NCBI GenBank assembly: GCA_963677825.2
Contig: CAXXEF010000001.1
Coordinates: forward strand, 1,860,001 to 1,924,000
Length of the DNA stretch: 64,000 bases
Origin: Sporobacter sp963677825
Lineage (GTDB): Bacteria; Bacillota; Clostridia; Oscillospirales; Oscillospiraceae
Direction of reading: 5' to 3'
Shown: positions 17,134 to 27,701 of the stretch, piece by piece
Position numbering within the stretch: the first letter of the stretch is position 1
Layout: each line of letters begins with the position of its first letter
Position numbers and translations under genes: made by a program
Notes under the pieces: model-generated
What the model was told of the DNA's origin: nothing
Database searches by the model: none
Seen by the model: only the letters and a program-made list of their open reading frames with translations

Positions 17134-17787
17134 CTAGATCGTGCGCGCCAGAACAGCGCAAACGACGGATTCCGCGCCGGCCATCAGGAGTATCCGCGCG
17201 CACTCGCTGAGCGTCGAGCCGGTGGTGACGATATCGTCAATAAGCAGTACACGCTTGCCGGCGACGAGCTCGGGATCTTTGGCTGTGTAAGCGCCCGAAA
17301 TATTGGCGCGGCGCGCGTACTTGTCCGTGATGGACGACTGCGCCTGTACGTTTACACGTTTGTCCAGCGTTTCGACGGCGACGTCGTCCAGCTCAAGCGC
17401 AACAGCGTACGCGAGCAGCATCGCCTGATCGTAGCCGCGGTTCCGGGCGCGCTTCGGACTTAGCGGCGCCCAGGTGATGAGGTCGTATTTTCCCGCGAGG
17501 GTATCTCGGATGCACCCGGCCATCAGGCGGCCGTAGACGTCGGTATAGGATACAGCGCCCTTAAACTTAAAGCGTAATATCGACTGGCGGACGTTGCCCT
17601 CGTAACGCAGCGGTGCGACGCATTCGTCGTAAAACCGGCCTTTATGGCTGCGTTCATTGTCTTTTGTGTACGGCAGCGTCTGCCCGCATTTTGTGCACAG
17701 ACCGTCGGCGCCCGTATCGGCAACCTTGCCGCAAAACGCGCATTTCGGCGGAAAAAGAAGATCGATAAGGCCGGAGAATACACCCAT
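17134..17787 (-). CDS. comFC: ComF family phosphoribosyltransferase-like protein
   Basis: This 217-residue member of the ComFC family is linked to natural transformation in Bacillus and Haemophilus, although many non-competent Clostridia carry it. It has an N-terminal zinc module (CAFCG...CTKCG, about residues 14-35) and a C-terminal phosphoribosyltransferase domain with the PRPP motif VLLIDDIVTTGSTLSEC (about 182-198). The basic family segment SPKRARNRGYDQA is at about 113. The start at 17787 has AAAGGAG about 9 bp upstream. It follows recD2 after 54 bp on the same strand, so the two are probably co-transcribed. ComFA is not seen here. Confidence 0.92.
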   Translation of the reverse strand: MGVFSGLIDLLFPPKCAFCGKVADTGADGLCTKCGQTLPYTKDNERSHKGRFYDECVAPLRYEGNVRQSILRFKFKGAVSYTDVYGRLMAGCIRDTLAGKYDLITWAPLSPKRARNRGYDQAMLLAYAVALELDDVAVETLDKRVNVQAQSSITDKYARRANISGAYTAKDPELVAGKRVLLIDDIVTTGSTLSECARILLMAGAESVVCAVLARTI

Positions 17788-17841
17788 GACCAAGACTCCT
17801 TTCACATCGTAGACGGACGCCGGAGACATTGTTGTTTGGCT

Positions 17842-20052
17842 CTATATGTTGTCGGACAGCCTTGCACGTAAGCCGCTGTAGCGGCGGGCGCGGCGGTCGT
17901 TTCGAATCATGGTTTCGGCGACGCCCGGGTCGCCGACGACGATTAGCAGTTCCCGCGCACGCGTGACGGCGGTGTATAAAACACTGCGCACTAAAAGCTG
18001 CGGTGCGCCGGACGACATGGCGAGGATGACGGCCTTGTACTCGCTGCCCTGCGACTTATGAACGGTCAGTGCGTACGCAAGCTCCAGTTCGCCGAGCTGC
18101 TCGAACAGATACGTCACGAGCTTGTCCTCAAAATCGACGGTGAGCGTCTCGTGGTTCAGGTCGATTTCGGTGATGAAACCGATGTCGCCGTTAAACACGC
18201 CTGTGCCGGTAGTCAGGCCGTCGGCACCGCGCCATATTATATCATAGTTGTTGCGGATCTGCATTACTTTGTCGCCCTCGCGGAAAACAAGCTCCCCGTA
18301 GGCTTTTTCTTTTTTATGATCGGTGCCGGGATTAAGCCTTTGCTGCAGGCGCGCATTGAGATTATCTGTGCCCGTCGTGTTTTTGCGGGTGGGGGAGAGC
18401 ACTTGAATATGGCTGGGCGAGATGCCCATATTGCCCGGCAGGCGCTCGGCAACGAGCTCAAGGAGCGTTTCGAGCGTTTTGTCGGCCGAGCCGCGTTTAA
18501 GGAAAAAGAAATCGGCTGATTTTTCTGTAAAATCGGGGGTTTCGCCCTGATTGATGAGATGGGCGTTACGGACGATGCCGCTCTTCTTCGCCTGACGGAA
18601 AATCTCCGTCAGCACGACGGCCGGCACGGCGCCGCTGCGGATGATGTCCGAGAACACATTGCCCGGCCCGACAGACGGCAGCTGGTCGGCATCGCCGACC
18701 AGAACAAGGCGGCAGTCCGGCGCCATCGCGCCGACGAGCGCGCGCATCAGCAGGATGTCGACCATCGACGTCTCGTCGACGATGACGGCGTCTGCGCGTA
18801 AGGGGTTTGATTCGTCGTGCTCGAATACGAGCTTGTCGCCCTCGCCGGGGCCGACGCCGAGCAGGCGGTGCACGGTTGCCGCGTCGCGACCGGTCAGCTC
18901 GCTCATGCGTTTGGCGGCGCGCCCCGTCGGCGCGCATAAAACGGTGTTGAGGCCCATCATGTCAAACAGTGACAATATGCCGCGCACGCATGTCGTTTTA
19001 CCGGTACCGGGGCCGCCGGTGAGCACCATCACGCGCGACGAGGCCGCGAGGCTCACCGCATCCAACTGCGCCGGTGCATAGGATATGCCATACGTCCGCT
19101 CGGCGGCTTCCACGAAGCGGTGCGTTTGCGCTTCATCATGTGCAGGCGGCTCGGACGCCATAGCCGATAGCCGATCGGCGACGAAGGATTCCGCCTCCTG
19201 AAACAGCGCCAGATAACACGCGTCCTGCCCGGCAACGGGTTCGCGGACGATCAGCCCGCCGTCACCCAGCGCGTCGACTGCGTCAGAAATCACGTCACGC
19301 CCGACGTCGATGAGCTGATTCGTCGCGCCAACGAGCTTGTCGTACGGTAAAAACGTGTGCCCGTTATTCAGATTATATTCCAGCTCGAACAACACCGCCG
19401 CCTCGACGCGCTCTGAACAGTCGGGCTCAAAACCGAGGGTGATCGCCATGGCGTCGGCCTCATAAAAGTCCGCGCCGTACGGCTCGCCGGCGACAACATA
19501 TGGATTGTCATGCACGGCTTCGAGTGCCTCGTCGCCGTAGCGCTTGTACAGCCGAACGGCGACGAGCGGGCGGATGGCGAATTCCGATAAAAACTCCATC
19601 AGCCGACGCAGACCGACCTGACGGCGGAACGCCGCGCCGACCTCCTGTGCGCTGCGCGGCGAGATCCCGCGGATCTCGGCAAGCTTCTCCGGTGTATGCT
19701 CGATGACGCTGAGCGCCTCTTCGCCGAATTTCTCAACAATGTCACGCGCCTTTGACGGCCCGATATTACGGATCGAGCCGGAGGCGAGGTACGCGTAGAT
19801 CGCCTCGCGCCCGACCGGCAGCCGACGCTCGGCATATTCGGCCTTGAACTGCTCGCCATAAGACGCGTGCGTCGTCCAGCCGCCTGTCAAGATGAGCGAT
19901 TCGCCCGGGGAAAGCCCGGGCAGACAGCCGACGGCCGTGATAAGTCCCTCCGGCGTGTCCAGACGCAGGACGGCATAGCCGTTGTCGGCGTTTTGATACA
20001 CGAGCGCGGCGACGGTACCCTCTATTTGTATGTACTGACCCTGCTCGTCCAT
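17842..20052 (-). CDS. recD2: RecD2-type ATP-dependent DNA helicase (YrrC)
   Basis: This 736-residue 5'-to-3' superfamily 1 helicase acts without RecBC in DNA repair and replication fork maintenance. Helix-hairpin-helix segments lie at about residues 90-200 (SIRNIGPSKARDIVEKFG, IRGISPRSAQEVG). The motor follows: Walker A GGPGTGKTTCVRG (about 342), VIVDETSMVD (motif II), GDADQLPSVGPGNVF (motif III), TEIFRQA (motif IV) and the C-terminal TVHKSQGSEYKAVI and YTAVTRARELL (motifs V and VI). The extended N terminus separates RecD2 from RecBCD-type RecD. GGAGG lies 4 bp before the start. It is the second gene of a cinA-recD2-comFC run. Confidence 0.95.
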   Translation of the reverse strand: MDEQGQYIQIEGTVAALVYQNADNGYAVLRLDTPEGLITAVGCLPGLSPGESLILTGGWTTHASYGEQFKAEYAERRLPVGREAIYAYLASGSIRNIGPSKARDIVEKFGEEALSVIEHTPEKLAEIRGISPRSAQEVGAAFRRQVGLRRLMEFLSEFAIRPLVAVRLYKRYGDEALEAVHDNPYVVAGEPYGADFYEADAMAITLGFEPDCSERVEAAVLFELEYNLNNGHTFLPYDKLVGATNQLIDVGRDVISDAVDALGDGGLIVREPVAGQDACYLALFQEAESFVADRLSAMASEPPAHDEAQTHRFVEAAERTYGISYAPAQLDAVSLAASSRVMVLTGGPGTGKTTCVRGILSLFDMMGLNTVLCAPTGRAAKRMSELTGRDAATVHRLLGVGPGEGDKLVFEHDESNPLRADAVIVDETSMVDILLMRALVGAMAPDCRLVLVGDADQLPSVGPGNVFSDIIRSGAVPAVVLTEIFRQAKKSGIVRNAHLINQGETPDFTEKSADFFFLKRGSADKTLETLLELVAERLPGNMGISPSHIQVLSPTRKNTTGTDNLNARLQQRLNPGTDHKKEKAYGELVFREGDKVMQIRNNYDIIWRGADGLTTGTGVFNGDIGFITEIDLNHETLTVDFEDKLVTYLFEQLGELELAYALTVHKSQGSEYKAVILAMSSGAPQLLVRSVLYTAVTRARELLIVVGDPGVAETMIRNDRRARRYSGLRARLSDNI

Positions 20053-20110
20053 CGTTCCTCCAGCTGTTCATATATAGGGATAGCAGGCCGCGCGCGGCGC
20101 GGCCCGTAGA

Positions 20111-21379
20111 TTACTGTTTTTCGCCGGTGACCGGCAGACCTGTCAGATACCGGCGGAGCATGTCAAGCGCGTGGCTCGATGCCGCGACGCGGATGCGCTC
20201 GCGCGGTGGGATGAGATTCACGTTGCGGCAGAAAACCGCGTCCTTCGATGCCAGCGCGACGAAAACCGTACCCGGCTCACGTCCGTTCTCGTCCGGATCA
20301 GGGCCGGCAACGCCCGTGATGCCGACGCCGAGGTCGGTTCCAAAACGGTCGCGGGCCTGAATGGCCATCAGCTCGGCGACTTCGCGGCTGGCGACGCCCT
20401 TGTCCGCAATGATCGTCTCGTCGACGCCAAGCAGCGCTGTTTTTATACGTGTAAGGTACGTCACTATACCGCCGGCGAACACGCGCGACGCGCCGGGGAT
20501 ATCAGTAAGGCGCTTGCTGAGCAGCCCGCCCGTGCACGATTCGGCGGCGGCCAGCGTCAGATGCTGAGCGTCGAGCAGGGTGAACACTGTTTGCTCCAGA
20601 CTGTCGGTGTCGACGCCGTAGATGATGTCGCCAAGGGTCTCGCGGACTTTTTCGAGCACCGGGATCATCATCGTTTCCGCTTCCGCGCTTGTCGGCGCTC
20701 TGGCCGTTAATCGTAAAAGCACCTCGGAGCTTTTGGCGTAGGGCGCCAGCGTCGGATTTGTGAGCGTGAGCATCAGGTCGCGCAGGCGCGCCTCGACGGC
20801 GCTTTCGCCCATGCCGAAGATGTGTATGTTATGCGAAACGATTTCCGCATCCGAGAGGTTCTTCAGGTATGGTACCGCACAGCCTGCGAGCATCGCACGG
20901 CACTCCGGCGGCGGCCCGGGCAGCATGAGCACGTGTGTACCGTCCGTTTCAAATGCGCAGCCCGGCGCCGTGCCGACGCCGTTGTGGAAAATCGTGCAGC
21001 CCTCCGGCAGATATGCCTGCTGGAGGTTGTTCTCGGTCATTTCCGCGCCTTTGAGGTGCAGGCGAAAGAAATCGCGGATGCGCTCGGCCTCGTCCTCGTG
21101 GAAAAGGAGCGGTTTGCCGAACGCGTCGGCGAGTGTTTGCTTTGTCAGGTCGTCACACGTCGGGCCAAGCCCGCCGGTGGTGATGATAATGTCGGCGCGG
21201 CTGCGCGCAATATCGACGGCCTGCTTAAGCCGTTCGGGGTTATCGCCGACGACGGTGTGGAAATACACGTTGATACCGATCTCCGATAATGCGCGCGATA
21301 CGTCCTGCGCGTCGGTGTTGGCGATGTTGCCGAGCAGCAGCTCTGTGCCTACGCCGATGATTTCCGCGGTCAATGCCAT
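20111..21379 (-). CDS. cinA: CinA (competence/damage-inducible protein A; NMN deamidase domain)
   Basis: This protein has 422 residues in two domains. The N-terminal molybdopterin-binding-like (COG1058) domain starts GVGTELLLGNIANTDAQ and contains TGGLGPTCDDLTKQ; it is an ADP-ribose pyrophosphatase in some homologues. The C-terminal PncC domain (about 255-410) has AAESCTGGLLSKRLTDIPGA and GITGVAGPDPDENG, which fit nicotinamide-nucleotide amidase. The full two-domain form matches the usual Firmicutes length. GGAGG lies about 9 bp before the start. It sits between thiI and recD2 on the same strand; in many Firmicutes cinA lies near recA, which is not seen here. Confidence 0.95.
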   Translation of the reverse strand: MALTAEIIGVGTELLLGNIANTDAQDVSRALSEIGINVYFHTVVGDNPERLKQAVDIARSRADIIITTGGLGPTCDDLTKQTLADAFGKPLLFHEDEAERIRDFFRLHLKGAEMTENNLQQAYLPEGCTIFHNGVGTAPGCAFETDGTHVLMLPGPPPECRAMLAGCAVPYLKNLSDAEIVSHNIHIFGMGESAVEARLRDLMLTLTNPTLAPYAKSSEVLLRLTARAPTSAEAETMMIPVLEKVRETLGDIIYGVDTDSLEQTVFTLLDAQHLTLAAAESCTGGLLSKRLTDIPGASRVFAGGIVTYLTRIKTALLGVDETIIADKGVASREVAELMAIQARDRFGTDLGVGITGVAGPDPDENGREPGTVFVALASKDAVFCRNVNLIPPRERIRVAASSHALDMLRRYLTGLPVTGEKQ

Positions 21380-21418
21380 AAGGATACGCCTCCGATGCTA
21401 TATGACGTGTCTGCCGCG

Positions 21419-22597
21419 TTACCGGCTGACGGGGATTGAAATGCGTTCTATATTATTGTATGCCTCGTCGACGAGCGCATCGACATCGAGCGCTGCCTCG
21501 GCCTTGAGCACGTCGTCCAGCCGCGGCTTCGTTTTCGGGCGGCGCGGCGTGAAGACGGTGCAGCAGTCTTCGTACGGCAGCACCGATGTGTCGAACGTGC
21601 CGATTTTGACGGCGCGCTCGACGATCTCCTGCTTGTCAAGCCCGACGCACGGACGCAGGATCGGCAGTGTCGCGCTCTCCTGCGTGACGGACATCGCCTC
21701 CAGAGTCTGGCTGGCGACCTGGCCGAGGTTTTCGCCCGTCACAAGCGCCTTGCAGCCGTTTGATTCCGCAAGGCGCGACGCGATGCGCATCATGAAACGG
21801 CGCATGATGATCGTGAGCAGCTCTTCGGGGCACTTGTCGCGCAGTTCCTCTTGAATATGCGTAAACGGGACGACCTCAAGCGTCAGCTTGCCGCAGTAGC
21901 GCGTGAGCAGACGTGTGAGCTCGACGACCTTTTCTTTGGCCTGCATCGACGTGTACGGAAACGAGAAAAAGTGCACGGGTATAATATGCACACCGCGCCG
22001 CGCGATCATGTATGTCGAGACCGGGCTGTCGATACCGCCGGACAGGAGCGACACCACGCGCCCGTTCGAGCCGACCGGCATGCCGCCCGCGCCCGCTTCG
22101 CTCGGCCCGTGCACGTATGCGGCATAGTCGCGCACCTCGACATTAACGATAAAGTCGGGCTTATGCACGTCGACCGCGACGTCGGGGAATGCTTCGGCCA
22201 TAAGGCCGCCGACGTATTGCGATAGCTCGATGGACGTCATCGGAAAGCGCTTGTCGGCGCGCTTTGTTTCTACTTTAAAAGACTTCGCGACGGCCATCGC
22301 GTCACCGAGGTAGCGCTTGGCGGTCTCGAATATGGCGTCCTTATCTTTTTCGCACGCCGCGGCGCGCGAAACGGCGACGATGCCGAAGACCGTCTTGACG
22401 GCGTCGTACGCGCCGTCCATGTCGCTCTCGTCGTTCTCCGGCTCGACGTACACCGCCGACTGGACGGCATAGACGTTGAACCCGCCGTACGGCTCAAGCC
22501 TTTTTTTAATGTTAGCGACGAGTTTTTGTTCAAAAAAGCGGCGGTTAAGCCCTTTGAGGATGATCTCGCCTTGTTTGAGTAAAATGATATCGTTCAT
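21419..22597 (-). CDS. thiI: tRNA 4-thiouridine synthase ThiI
   Basis: ThiI adenylates U8 of tRNA and transfers persulfide sulfur to form 4-thiouridine; in some species it also feeds thiamin thiazole synthesis. The 392 residues give a ferredoxin-like/THUMP N-terminal region (about 60-165) and a PP-loop ATPase domain with SGGIDSPVSTYMIARRG (about 186-202). The short length shows that the C-terminal rhodanese domain of the E. coli enzyme is absent, as is usual in Firmicutes. CCTVFTPRRPKTKP near the C terminus holds a cysteine pair. No cysteine desulfurase is adjacent. Its upstream leader contains a duplicated fragment of the comM 3' end (22606-22627), showing that the upstream neighbourhood was rearranged. 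Confidence 0.94.
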   Translation of the reverse strand: MNDIILLKQGEIILKGLNRRFFEQKLVANIKKRLEPYGGFNVYAVQSAVYVEPENDESDMDGAYDAVKTVFGIVAVSRAAACEKDKDAIFETAKRYLGDAMAVAKSFKVETKRADKRFPMTSIELSQYVGGLMAEAFPDVAVDVHKPDFIVNVEVRDYAAYVHGPSEAGAGGMPVGSNGRVVSLLSGGIDSPVSTYMIARRGVHIIPVHFFSFPYTSMQAKEKVVELTRLLTRYCGKLTLEVVPFTHIQEELRDKCPEELLTIIMRRFMMRIASRLAESNGCKALVTGENLGQVASQTLEAMSVTQESATLPILRPCVGLDKQEIVERAVKIGTFDTSVLPYEDCCTVFTPRRPKTKPRLDDVLKAEAALDVDALVDEAYNNIERISIPVSR

Positions 22598-22605
22598 ATT
22601 CTGAT

Positions 22606-22627
22606 TATTATGCCTCTTCTCTGAAAT
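22606..22627. repeat. Copy of comM 3' end, left flank of the lipoprotein insert
   Basis: This 22-bp stretch matches 23526-23547 at 21 of 22 positions. Read on the minus strand it encodes F-R-E-E-A-stop, exactly the end of comM; the only difference is a synonymous AGG/AGA arginine codon. It therefore looks like a second comM terminus stranded just before thiI. Confidence 0.8.
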
Positions 22628-22648
22628 AAAACCTTGAATTTAATTGAC

Positions 22649-23485
22649 TCAATGCTCATGAGTTCTGTTATACCATTCGTCCAAAAGCTCAATACTCGTT
22701 TCAGAAAACATCCCGTCGGTTATCATCATAAACAGTAGTTTTCCTGTTTCCATATTTACAAGTATATTATACCAGTATTTCTGATCATCTTTGGCATGAA
22801 AACGATAATATTGTTCTCCAAAAAGTACATACGTGTCATTTGCTTGTGCATCTATACTATATTCGCCAGAATACCCCTGATTATCTGAATGCTCATATAG
22901 CCATGCGTTATAGATTGATATAGCTTCATCAGACGTCAGGCTTGCAGGTGCGGATATAGCCGGTTCGCCAGAATACCAATCATCAAGCAATTCTATGGTC
23001 GTCATTAAGTGTTTCTGATCTGTGCCCCATTTGTATAGAGATAATAATTCACCAGTCTTTGCCTGCACAAGTATTAGGTGCGAAAACCCGGACGCTCCAG
23101 CCCAGCTATTTGACACGGGAAACTCGTAATACGGCTCTCCAAATAAGAAATATGTAGGAGGTGGTATTTCGTACGGATCATAAACCCATTCATGAAAAGT
23201 ATGTGATGGCACATCATCATGATTTTCTAACCATGAACTACAAATCTTCCGTGCTTCATCAAATGTAAGAAAAGCTTGCGTATAAGGCGTCTGCGTTGGT
23301 GACGGATCAGCAGGGGCCGTTGTCTCTGATGTTGATAGAGATGGTTCGATCAAGGATGATGCTGACGGCGAATTAACCGTCTGGTTTGGGGTTTGCACTG
23401 TTGGCGAGGCGGGTGCGCAGGAAACGAACACCGTTATCGTAAGCGTCAAAGCAAGCAGATAGAGTAATTTCTTTTTCAAATACAC
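22649..23485 (-). CDS. Lipoprotein with a duplicated domain, unknown; likely inserted
   Basis: This predicted lipoprotein has 278 residues. The signal peptide ends in the lipobox-like VFVSC (Cys about 22), followed by a Ser/Thr/Pro-rich linker (about 25-67). Two related domains follow (about 70-175 and 180-275). Both contain a DEA...W helix, FGEPYYEF or FGEQYYRF, TGELL or TGKLL, and end IELLDDWY or IELLDEWY. It starts at GTG with GGAGG 7 bp upstream. Base composition is visibly more AT-rich than in the neighbours, and the gene is flanked by two copies of the comM 3' end, so it probably arrived by recombination. I do not recognise the family; the repeated fold may bind something outside the cell. 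Confidence 0.85.
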   Translation of the reverse strand: MYLKKKLLYLLALTLTITVFVSCAPASPTVQTPNQTVNSPSASSLIEPSLSTSETTAPADPSPTQTPYTQAFLTFDEARKICSSWLENHDDVPSHTFHEWVYDPYEIPPPTYFLFGEPYYEFPVSNSWAGASGFSHLILVQAKTGELLSLYKWGTDQKHLMTTIELLDDWYSGEPAISAPASLTSDEAISIYNAWLYEHSDNQGYSGEYSIDAQANDTYVLFGEQYYRFHAKDDQKYWYNILVNMETGKLLFMMITDGMFSETSIELLDEWYNRTHEH

Positions 23486-23527
23486 TCTCTCACCTCCGTA
23501 GCAGGTATGATATTTAGTAAAGAAGTA

Positions 23528-25048
<1,521 letters not shown>

Positions 25049-25086
25049 ATCCGACGTCCTTTCTGTCCGAAATCGGCGTTTAAGAC

Positions 25087-25773
25087 TTATTTGCTTGCCA
25101 ACAGATAAGTCTGCGTGTAGGGGCATACCTCGATGCACTTACCGCATAACGTAATCGCTTGCTGTATCCGATCCGCCGATAATTCCCGCGCCTTGTTTCG
25201 GCAGGCGAACGGATTAAAAAAATAGTCCCTGTCCAAATCAGGCGTCCACAACCTGCCGGATATCGCGTTGCCCGGGCAGGCCTGCTTACAGAGGCGGCAA
25301 TCGCCGCATTCTGAGCGTGTTGTTCTGGTGCCGGTCGTTAGCGGCGCGTTTGTTCGGATCGATGTCAGCCGGAGAGCGGAACCGTATTCCAGTGTTACAA
25401 AGAGGGCGCTTTTTCCGATCCAGCCAAGTCCCGCGGCAACAGCGACCGTCTTGTGCGGCATTTTTGTGCGATATATATCGTACTCGTGTACTGCATTTGT
25501 CGTTTGAGCAAACGCACGGTAATTATGATCGGCGATGTAGGCTGCGCCTTGCTCCGCCAGACGATTCAATTTGTCGTTTAGGGCATGGTATGTATCGAAG
25601 TATTCGCGCGTCGGCCCGTCATGAATTTGCCGAACGATTTCAGGCGGTATACAAACGGCAATTGAGACACCGTACATTAAGTCGTCATCAACAAGTTCTG
25701 ACAAATCAGCAAATCCGACAAGCGACGCGCCGTTTTCATAAAGCAAATCCGAAAGAACGTGATCACTGAACAT
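25087..25773 (-). CDS. QueG-like double 4Fe-4S cluster protein
   Basis: This 228-residue protein is related to the C-terminal part of epoxyqueuosine reductase QueG. It has AAGLGWIGKSALFVTLEYGS (about 117-136), the QueG-type cobalamin/active-site neighbourhood, then two ferredoxin cysteine groups: CGDCRLCKQACPGNAI (about 156-171) and CGKCIEVCPYTQTY (about 210-223). QueG reduces epoxyqueuosine in tRNA, but this protein is shorter (QueG about 310-380) and no queuosine genes adjoin, so it is better called a QueG-like iron-sulfur protein. The start at 25773 has GGAG 9 bp upstream; a GTG nine bases earlier touches the ribosome site. Confidence 0.85.
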   Translation of the reverse strand: MFSDHVLSDLLYENGASLVGFADLSELVDDDLMYGVSIAVCIPPEIVRQIHDGPTREYFDTYHALNDKLNRLAEQGAAYIADHNYRAFAQTTNAVHEYDIYRTKMPHKTVAVAAGLGWIGKSALFVTLEYGSALRLTSIRTNAPLTTGTRTTRSECGDCRLCKQACPGNAISGRLWTPDLDRDYFFNPFACRNKARELSADRIQQAITLCGKCIEVCPYTQTYLLASK

Positions 25774-25863
25774 GAAAACCACTCCTCAATACAGCTGCCG
25801 GCAGTTGTTCGTTAAGCCTGCTGATAATACAGGGGGATGCGTCCCATCATTTTAAGCTCGGCC

Positions 25864-26391
25864 TCAAATGCTTTTCTCAAAATCCTGATACATTAAACTC
25901 GGCTGGATGCCGGTGTTGTTCTGGTATTTACCGCTGTCGTACGGGTCGTACTCGCCGTGGATGTCGTGGTAGTAGATCTGGCAGATCTCGACGTTCGGAT
26001 AAATCCGGATCGGTTGGATGCAGAAAATCTCCAGCGTCCAGTATCCGGCAAAGCCGACGTCGCCGAAGCCCGCGGTCACGTGTATAAACAAGCCCAGCCG
26101 CCCCGTTGACGAGCGGCCCTCGAGCATGGGGACGAATTTATCGGTTTTCGTGTACTCGTTTGTCCGGCCCAGATATAATATGTTCGGTTCAAGCAGCAGA
26201 CCGTCCTCCGGAATGACGAGACGCCGTGTGGGATTGGGTTTTTTCATATCGAGAACATCGTTTTCGTAGACGAGCAGCTCGCTAGCCAGCGACATATTGT
26301 AGCTGTTGGGATTAATTCTCGATGCATCAAACGGCTTAATAATGATTTCTTTGCCGATGTGCCTGAGTATTTCTCTGCCGGACAGTATCAT
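25864..26391 (-). CDS. dcd: dCTP deaminase
   Basis: This 175-residue trimeric enzyme of the dUTPase fold converts dCTP to dUTP (some homologues go on to dUMP). Motifs: RINPNSYNMSLASEL (about 25-39), the catalytic MLEGRSSTGRLGLFIHVTAG (about 89-108, Glu and Arg/Ser ligands) and DVGFAGYWTLEI. The C terminus has the flexible TGIQPS segment that closes over the nucleotide. The ribosome site (AAGAAG) is weak. Whether it is mono- or bifunctional cannot be told by eye. It lies between the QueG-like gene and the nucleotidyltransferase gene on the same strand. Confidence 0.95.
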   Translation of the reverse strand: MILSGREILRHIGKEIIIKPFDASRINPNSYNMSLASELLVYENDVLDMKKPNPTRRLVIPEDGLLLEPNILYLGRTNEYTKTDKFVPMLEGRSSTGRLGLFIHVTAGFGDVGFAGYWTLEIFCIQPIRIYPNVEICQIYYHDIHGEYDPYDSGKYQNNTGIQPSLMYQDFEKSI

Positions 26392-26436
26392 AGGGCGACT
26401 TCTTTCTTTAAGAATGAATTAAGCGGATTGTCGGCG

Positions 26437-27294
26437 TTAAAGCTCACCGTCGCGTATTTTTTGAAGATAGGATGTCATTTGATCGTCGTCGCGTTGGCTA
26501 TAAGTATAGCCAAGTGCGGTGCCGACGAACTTGGCCGCCTGACGAAAAAGAGAACAGGCGGTGAATACAGCATTCCACAAGCTGTCGAAGCTGGCGTATG
26601 TCATCGTATACTGGGTATATAACACATTGGGCAGGTAGCGCTTAAAATACTTACCCCAGAGTCCGGTCGATACAGAAAAATCTGTTTTGATGCCGATATA
26701 CCAAGAAAGCATAGCATCCAGTTCAACGTGCACTGTCTCATGATACATGCACATCGTATAGGGTAGCTGATCGCGAACAAGCCCCTTGGCGACGTTGTTT
26801 AGACACCACCAGAACTGATTACAGCAACCATTATATCTTGTTTGCGTGGGTTTTTGAATCCGGTATGTCCTGTCACTTGGCGGCGGAATGTGCGGCAGCA
26901 GATGATCCTTATCGAGAAGTAGTATGGTTTGGCTGTCGGCCTTAAAGTCTTCTAATGCCGTATGCGTTGTCTTAATGTGTAAGTCGATCCGATTACCATC
27001 TGTAAAAAGCATGAGCCAGCCGTAGCTTCGGCTGGGGTCAGCGTTAAGCCCCCTGCCAAGATTATTAGAGTCCGGCTCCTGGAGCATGATGCGTTCACCA
27101 AAAACCGATATCCAGTCTCGATCGGTGATAAAAGACGCGGTGTCCGCGACGACATAGACAATGTCGTAATCCTGAAACCGGTCTTTTTGCGCTTTTGGGT
27201 CGGCGCGCGAGCCGTTCATGAAAACGGCGCGGATGCGCTCGTCCGATTGGGCGACGCCGAGGATGAGGTCAAACATTTCTTGTTCTGTTCGCAT
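26437..27294 (-). CDS. Aminoglycoside 6-adenylyltransferase-like nucleotidyltransferase
   Basis: This 285-residue protein matches the ANT(6)/AadK family, which adenylates streptomycin. The nucleotidyltransferase signature is FMNGSRADPKAQKDRFQDYD (about 25-44; G-S and the DxD pair in DYDIVYV), with the family segment DRDWISVFGERIMLQEPDS and the C-terminal helical domain. Family length is about 284-302, so it appears intact. The start at 27294 places the signature at the usual distance; an upstream in-frame start adds 43 unrelated residues. There is no mobile element beside it, so this looks like a chromosomal homologue. Resistance activity is unproven; dedicated sequence comparison with AadE and AadK would be needed. 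Confidence 0.88.
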   Translation of the reverse strand: MRTEQEMFDLILGVAQSDERIRAVFMNGSRADPKAQKDRFQDYDIVYVVADTASFITDRDWISVFGERIMLQEPDSNNLGRGLNADPSRSYGWLMLFTDGNRIDLHIKTTHTALEDFKADSQTILLLDKDHLLPHIPPPSDRTYRIQKPTQTRYNGCCNQFWWCLNNVAKGLVRDQLPYTMCMYHETVHVELDAMLSWYIGIKTDFSVSTGLWGKYFKRYLPNVLYTQYTMTYASFDSLWNAVFTACSLFRQAAKFVGTALGYTYSQRDDDQMTSYLQKIRDGEL

Positions 27295-27701
27295 TATTCC
27301 TGCCCCTTTGGCGAATAAAATCGTACAATTGTTTGGCGTGTACATATATTGCCGGCGGCCTGTCGGCGAAGCAGAACGACATAAAAATGAACTCCGCCAG
27401 TTGGGCGTCAATTCGGCTGGCATTCGAGCATGATACGGATGGGCAGCCGACGAAGCCTAGCAGTAGGTGCGTGAAATTGCAGGGTCAAAAAATGTCAACT
27501 CAGTATATCATCAATTATGCAAAATTTGCAATATCGACCGGTGTTTTAAGCGATTATCGTTCAATTTTACAAGTATTTTGTGAGTTTTATAATTTACATG
27601 GCCAAAGAGCAATGATATAATGGAATAACTATACGCTCTCAGGAATTTTGCCTGGGGGCATCGGTTACTATAGAAGCATACCCGGGAAAGGATGGTCACA
27701 C
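27295..27701. promoter_or_regulatory. 407-bp divergent gap with nifJ promoter and palindrome
   Basis: No gene is evident between the ANT(6)-like gene and nifJ. A strong plus-strand sigma-A promoter, TTTACA (27593-27598), 17 bp, TATAAT (27616-27621), lies about 80 bp before the nifJ start. A 13-bp palindrome TGCAAAATTTGCA (27518-27530) lies 63 bp upstream of the -35 and could be an activator or repressor site, although AT-rich palindromes arise easily. The segment is more AT-rich than its surroundings. I saw no clear promoter for the minus-strand gene. Confidence 0.7.
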
